64,000 nucleotides of DNA from Symsagittifera roscoffensis (Eukaryota > Xenacoelomorpha > Acoela > Convolutidae), in NCBI RefSeq assembly GCF_963678635.1, contig NC_087070.1, positions 21,685,461-21,749,460 of the forward strand, given 5' to 3'. The position numbers and the translations under genes were made by a program. Under the pieces are notes generated by a model that saw nothing but the letters and a program-made list of their open reading frames with translations, was not told where the DNA came from and did no database searches. Of the stretch, positions 59,813-64,000 are shown in pieces (the stretch's first letter is position 1; each line of letters begins with the position of its first letter).

Positions 59813-59826
59813 TACGCTACTCTCAG

Positions 59827-59865
59827 CCAATCAGAATTGCTCAGTAACAATTGAACCAATCAGAA
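59827..59865 (-). promoter_or_regulatory. Two CCAATCAGAA boxes upstream of DENND5 start
   Basis: CCAATCAGAA at 59827-59836 and 59856-59865, 29 bp apart, 15-55 bp before the ATG. NF-Y type sites; they suggest a short 5' leader. Confidence 0.5.
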
Positions 59866-61487
59866 ACAAGTCGGTTCTTTCATCTTTTGATTCAGTCCAG
59901 TAGCTCATGTACTTCATTACTTAGCTCACCAGAATAACATTTTAAATTGAATCAATCATCATGATTTTCGTTTTCGGAGTTTATGTTTTCAATATCATAT
60001 CTACGACTCAGAAGAACTCTGAGGGGTCGTTCATTTCTCTAATAGTCTATTTAATTTACCCATCACCGATTCTGAAAAATAAAACTGAGATCAGTTTACT
60101 CATCCCGCGGGGGAACTGCAAATAAAAAACTAAACTGAACCTTTCTTGCTTCGCAGCATTTGCGGTACTACAGAAAAAGTAAACGATGTAAATTAGCAGA
60201 CAGAAAAAAAGGCACAAGATAATTGAATAAGCCGTTGAATAAGCATTCAAAATCATTTATCGGTTGGCAACTTAGCAGACAAAACTTGGTTAGACGCCAG
60301 TTGAGCCTAAAACTAACTGATGACATAAAAATTTTTAACCTACACAATTTTAAAGGTCCCATGAAACTCAAAAAAGCATAACATTCTGCTTTGTTTGAAG
60401 ACAAAACATGAAGCAACTAAGTCAATAAACCCTGAACAGAACCCATTCAAGCAAAAAGAAACACGATGAGTATTCAAAATCGGAGTTGCTATACTTATAA
60501 ACTACTGAACGATTTCAATAATATTTAAAATTGCTCACAAAAGATCAATACTGATTCTTCGAAACAATTCTATGCTTTGGACAGTACGTCGACGAAAAAT
60601 AGATGGGCAAACGATAAAGCAAAAACTTTCAAGAAGTTCAATTTCATACATACTGGAAAAAACAAGGTTCCATAATAAATCAAGAGATACATACATTCAT
60701 TGATAAATTTGAAGTACCTCACTACCCGGATAAGACACGTTATTATACATAAGACGAAATAAGGTTTTATCATGTGGATGCCTACAGCATTTCCGTTAAT
60801 GCAGAAAATCGATTTGACTATATGGCAAGGTCAAACTGACAGGTCAGACTCGAAGCAAAGTCAGATGTTGAAATTGCTTAAAACTATTATCGGGGTATAA
60901 TTATTGTGGAACGACTCATTAGGTTTGTTCAGAGCCCATTAGCATGCATGGAGGAAGACCGAAAGGAATCCTTTTAACTAAACCACGCACAATATGTACT
61001 GATAGCAGCTCTAAAAACAGCAATTCAGTGAAAGATTAAACTGATGGTGCATTTCGGAAGAAAACCTAACACACCTCTGAAAACGATAAGCTCGAAACCA
61101 AACCGAAACAAGACTCCTCGTTGAATTGAATTTTTTAAATGAAAATCGAATTGAATTTTTTTAATGAAAATCATCCCCCCACAGGCCATATAAAAAGTAC
61201 AAAAGGATAGATTTCGTTCCTTGTAACAAATCGATTATGGCAAATAAGCTTCCTTCAACCAATTTGGAACGATTTAGAAGACGGATTAAATCTCTGCTTA
61301 CGCGTTAATAGCGCGATTTATATCGCGCGTTAATTGTCCCAAATTGACCAAAATGGCAATCTTTAAACACTCATAACTTTACGAAAAATGATCACAGGTG
61401 AAATATCTTTTCAAATTTAAGCTCAGGACAACAATACCTCTTGAATGATATTTAAAAAATTCCGTCAAAAATGGCTAGCTAAAAAAT
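59866..61487. other. DENND5 5' flank
   Basis: AT-rich, no gene recognised. An inverted repeat GCGCGAT/ATCGCGC lies near 61314-61332. Confidence 0.5.
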
Positions 61488-62560
61488 TTGTCTGAAGAAA
61501 AAAACCCACCCCGAGCACAAATATTCCGTTACTTTCGTATCGAAAGTCGGAACAAAAACATCGAGCTCACATCTGAAGAAGTCCTACAGTCAGTCAGAGG
61601 CCTAAAAAGAAGAAATCTCGAAGGTGGATGGAATCCAGTACCGGAAGGAGCAATCATGGAACACGTTAGCAGTTCCACTACAACGCTCAAAAGCCCAAGG
61701 ACAAAAAGACAATCGTTAGAAACTCTGATTTAAGTTCAACGGATACCACTCTAGAAAATCGGTGAACAAAAAGGGGCACCAAGGAAGAGCAAGGGCCAGC
61801 CTATGACACGAATGAGCCCGGCTGCACAAAACAAGGCGCTGACGATCATGAAATGACACCAGAAACACACTGGGTAAAATTGCCGGAACCACAAAGATCA
61901 GCCATCGAATGGAGGACGAAAAGCGAAACGCCGAGCGGAACAAAAGGGTAACAGAACAGGCGAGTCCGAAATATCACGGACATATCACAATCAGCAACCT
62001 GGACTGTCATCCAAACGCTTCTCAATCGCGAGATCAGCTAGCCCAAAAACATATTGAAAAACCTTTCGAAACCATTTCACCACGAGGTGGACGCAAGCTT
62101 GGGACAGACAAGCGATGACTCCTTCGAGACAGGCAGCTAACCGGACCTTACGGACAGGATGAGACCCAGCACTCACAACCTATTAAACAGAAGAACAAAG
62201 CGACCACCCTACAAGCCGGTCGAACAACACATATTTGATTTAGGACCGATTTAGAACAACTATACTTCCAAAGTTATAACTCAAAGTCATCAGTTTCAAA
62301 GTTGAAAGACGAACGTCAGAAACAATTTCGGGAACAGAAATGACTGGAGCAAGCCTCGAAAGTACTCGTAGATGAGGAAAAGACAATGGAGGCCAGGTAG
62401 GCATCCAACTCCGATACAGCGCAGGAGAGCATGGACAGTATCAAGACCGAATACTCTAGCGGCGAATAGATGCCACACTAACCCGCAGACAGACCTCTGA
62501 GAAAGAACTGCAGAAATTACAAGAGGAAAAAGGGACAAAGTAAAAATGTAAGTTTTTAAA
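61488..62560 (+). other. Unassigned stretch with coding-like composition
   Basis: Higher GC and few homopolymers compared with its surroundings. A short ORF at 61488-61733 has a piece (LTSEEVLQSVRGLKRRNLEG) that recalls the linker before RT in some LINEs, but the rest is not recognised and is broken by stops. Perhaps a decayed element. Confidence 0.35.
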
Positions 62561-62595
62561 ACCTTTTTTAAAACAGGGAGTCTGTAGTAACTGGT

Positions 62596-62692
62596 GGTGT
62601 ATCGACTAGCATAAAAATTTCAAAAAGCAAAACCGTATCGACTAGCATAAAATTTTCAAAATTGAAAACTGTATCGACTAGCAAAAAAATCG
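62596..62692 (+). repeat. Three spaced copies of GTATCGACTAGCA
   Basis: GTATCGACTAGCATAAAA-type units about 37 bp apart. Confidence 0.6.
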
Positions 62693-63319
62693 AAACAAGA
62701 CTCAATTCTTACCAAAAGCAAAATCATTATACATAAAATAAATCATATAAATCATGTTTTTTTTTCACAAGTTTTGGCAGGCAGTGCCTATTTTATTCCA
62801 ATAATTGTTTATATTAATTAAACAATTTTCGCGCAAACATTTCAAACGAATGATTTTGGCGTTTAATTTTTGCCATTTCACTCGCTGTATTGGCGAAATA
62901 TCACTCTCTCGATTCTTTTGAAGACATTTTTGGATATTTTTTCGTGTTTTTTCAAGGAAAAAGTTACAGTCGAAATTGAAGGTTGCACTCGGCCAAATTC
63001 ATTGTTCTAAATAGAATGCCAGTTCTCACAGACGTTAATTGTTCGCAAATTTTGTGGTCTTCTATAAACGCTCCATTGCAATACTAATTTTTTCAAATCA
63101 AAACTTTTCGAATTATCAAAAACTTAGTCGAACCTTGGATAAAATCGCAATAATCTAAAACGCATATGGAAAAAATTTTCTCGGACATTTTCAGGCAAAA
63201 ACCGAGACCAAAAATTTTTCTAGGAACTCTAATGAGATGTGGCAACTTTTTAAGCCGTAGTAGGACCAACCAATTGAACTTTTTTGTAAATTGCTCTACT
63301 GTAAGGAAAGCAACAACCT

Positions 63320-64000
63320 TTATGAATGGTTCGATTTCCAAAAAGGTTCTTGACAGCAGCGATAAATCCCGTTTCGAAATCTGATATGATCAATTTTGGC
63401 GATCATTGTTTTAAAGAATTTCATGAATTTTTTTGAACGAGGGTCAACAGTAAGTAGTCGTGATGCAATTGAGATTTCCGGCAAGTAAGGCCCAACATCA
63501 GGACTTTTTTTCGTCGAAACAACAAAAAAAGTGTAAATGTGATGACAAGGCCGAGGTGCCGTTTTGAAGGGGCTATCGCAAAGAATAATTTCAGGCTGTT
63601 GGAGATAACGCGAAGAATTTTCGGTTACAAAAATTGCACAACCCGGCGAAAAGCTGATGTCCAGTAAGAAAGGCGGATAATCCATATTTTTTCTCCAAAA
63701 ACCTTTAATTGTAACTTCGGATTTTGCATTCGGAAGTAGAAATTTGCTCCGTTTCCTTATAAATGAACATCTAATTCGATGAGAATCTGGTGGAATGAAA
63801 ACCTGTAAACTTGACGAAAATTTTTGAATCACCTCTTAAAGTTTTTTTGATTTGGTTAGTCAGGTTTCTTTCAATTCGGTCAAAAATTCCTGTCGAAGTC
63901 TTTCTTTGTCCAAATTTTCATAATTTGCATCATGGGTATGTCTATTTTCATTCTTCATTGAATTAGTATCTTGCAAAATTGTGAAAAGTCGAAATTTACA
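63320..64000 (-). pseudogene. MULE-type transposase remnant, runs off window
   Basis: Minus-strand ORF 63832-63320 contains PEIILCDSPFKTAPRPCHHIYTF-like sequence, the D-x-T-F-K-T-A-P region of MULE transposases (first catalytic Asp present). Upstream at about 63850-63980 another frame reads HTHDANYENLDKERLRQEF, typical of the FLYWCH finger end that precedes this domain. Frameshifted, so defective. Confidence 0.65.

Larger units (their letters stand above)
55161..58145. mobile_element. hAT-like MITE carrying a LINE fragment
   Basis: Ends CAGGGGCGGATCTAGGATTT and, inverted, CAGGGGCGGATTTAGGGGGA. Flanked by CTCCTCAT (55153-55160) and CTCCTCAA (58146-58153), an 8-bp duplication with one mismatch, as hAT elements make. 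The inside is mostly a LINE fragment, leaving about 32 bp of MITE on the left and 130 bp on the right. Confidence 0.82.

Noticed and set aside
61488-61733. Small host gene
   Set aside because: Short, no conserved domain, no splice context; reported only as an unassigned stretch.

Overview
The window is invertebrate animal nuclear DNA. It is AT-rich, has many short spliced exons (usually GT donors and TTTCAG-type acceptors), two U1 snRNA genes, and a high load of retrotransposons and MITEs. I cannot place the species from sequence alone. Two conserved host genes lie on the minus strand. The larger is a DENND5-type gene (DENN, RUN1, PLAT and RUN2 domains; a Rab GEF family). I trace 17 exons from an ATG at 59812 down to 7029, about 1193 codons, with the last part of RUN2 not found. 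The second is a complete 11-exon CCZ1 gene (525 codons; subunit of the MON1-CCZ1 GEF for Rab7), with ATG at 34182 and stop at 10667. CCZ1 lies wholly inside one 25.5-kb intron of DENND5 on the same strand. Splice phases agree at every junction, including across the intron that holds CCZ1.

Two U1 snRNA genes (7684-7844 and 17015-17175, minus strand) sit in introns of these genes. They share a proximal element and, 238 bp upstream of each +1, a pair of inverted CArG-like boxes.

Mobile DNA makes up much of the window. A LINE with endonuclease and reverse transcriptase lies at 1353-4850, next to an older relative at 1-1317. A BEL/Pao element with an open 2224-codon polyprotein and nearly identical 485-bp LTRs (24136-33159) sits inside a MITE, inside a 50-bp satellite, inside a CCZ1 intron. 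A second LINE type (39945-42870), broken by a fold-back rearrangement, lies in a DENND5 intron. A defective Ty3/gypsy element (44956-53820) carries a 1.58-kb internal tandem duplication. A hAT-like MITE (55161-58145) carries a LINE fragment, and a MULE transposase remnant lies at the right edge.

The points most worth a second look are four. (1) The BEL/Pao leader has three tandem hairpins with a conserved loop and compensatory stem changes. (2) The BEL/Pao LTR contains a tRNA-like Pol III promoter with A and B boxes. (3) The gypsy element is inserted 5 nt into a DENND5 intron, so that its target-site duplication and LTR end together rebuild the splice donor. (4) Two membrane-traffic GEF genes are nested on one strand, with a U1 gene in each.
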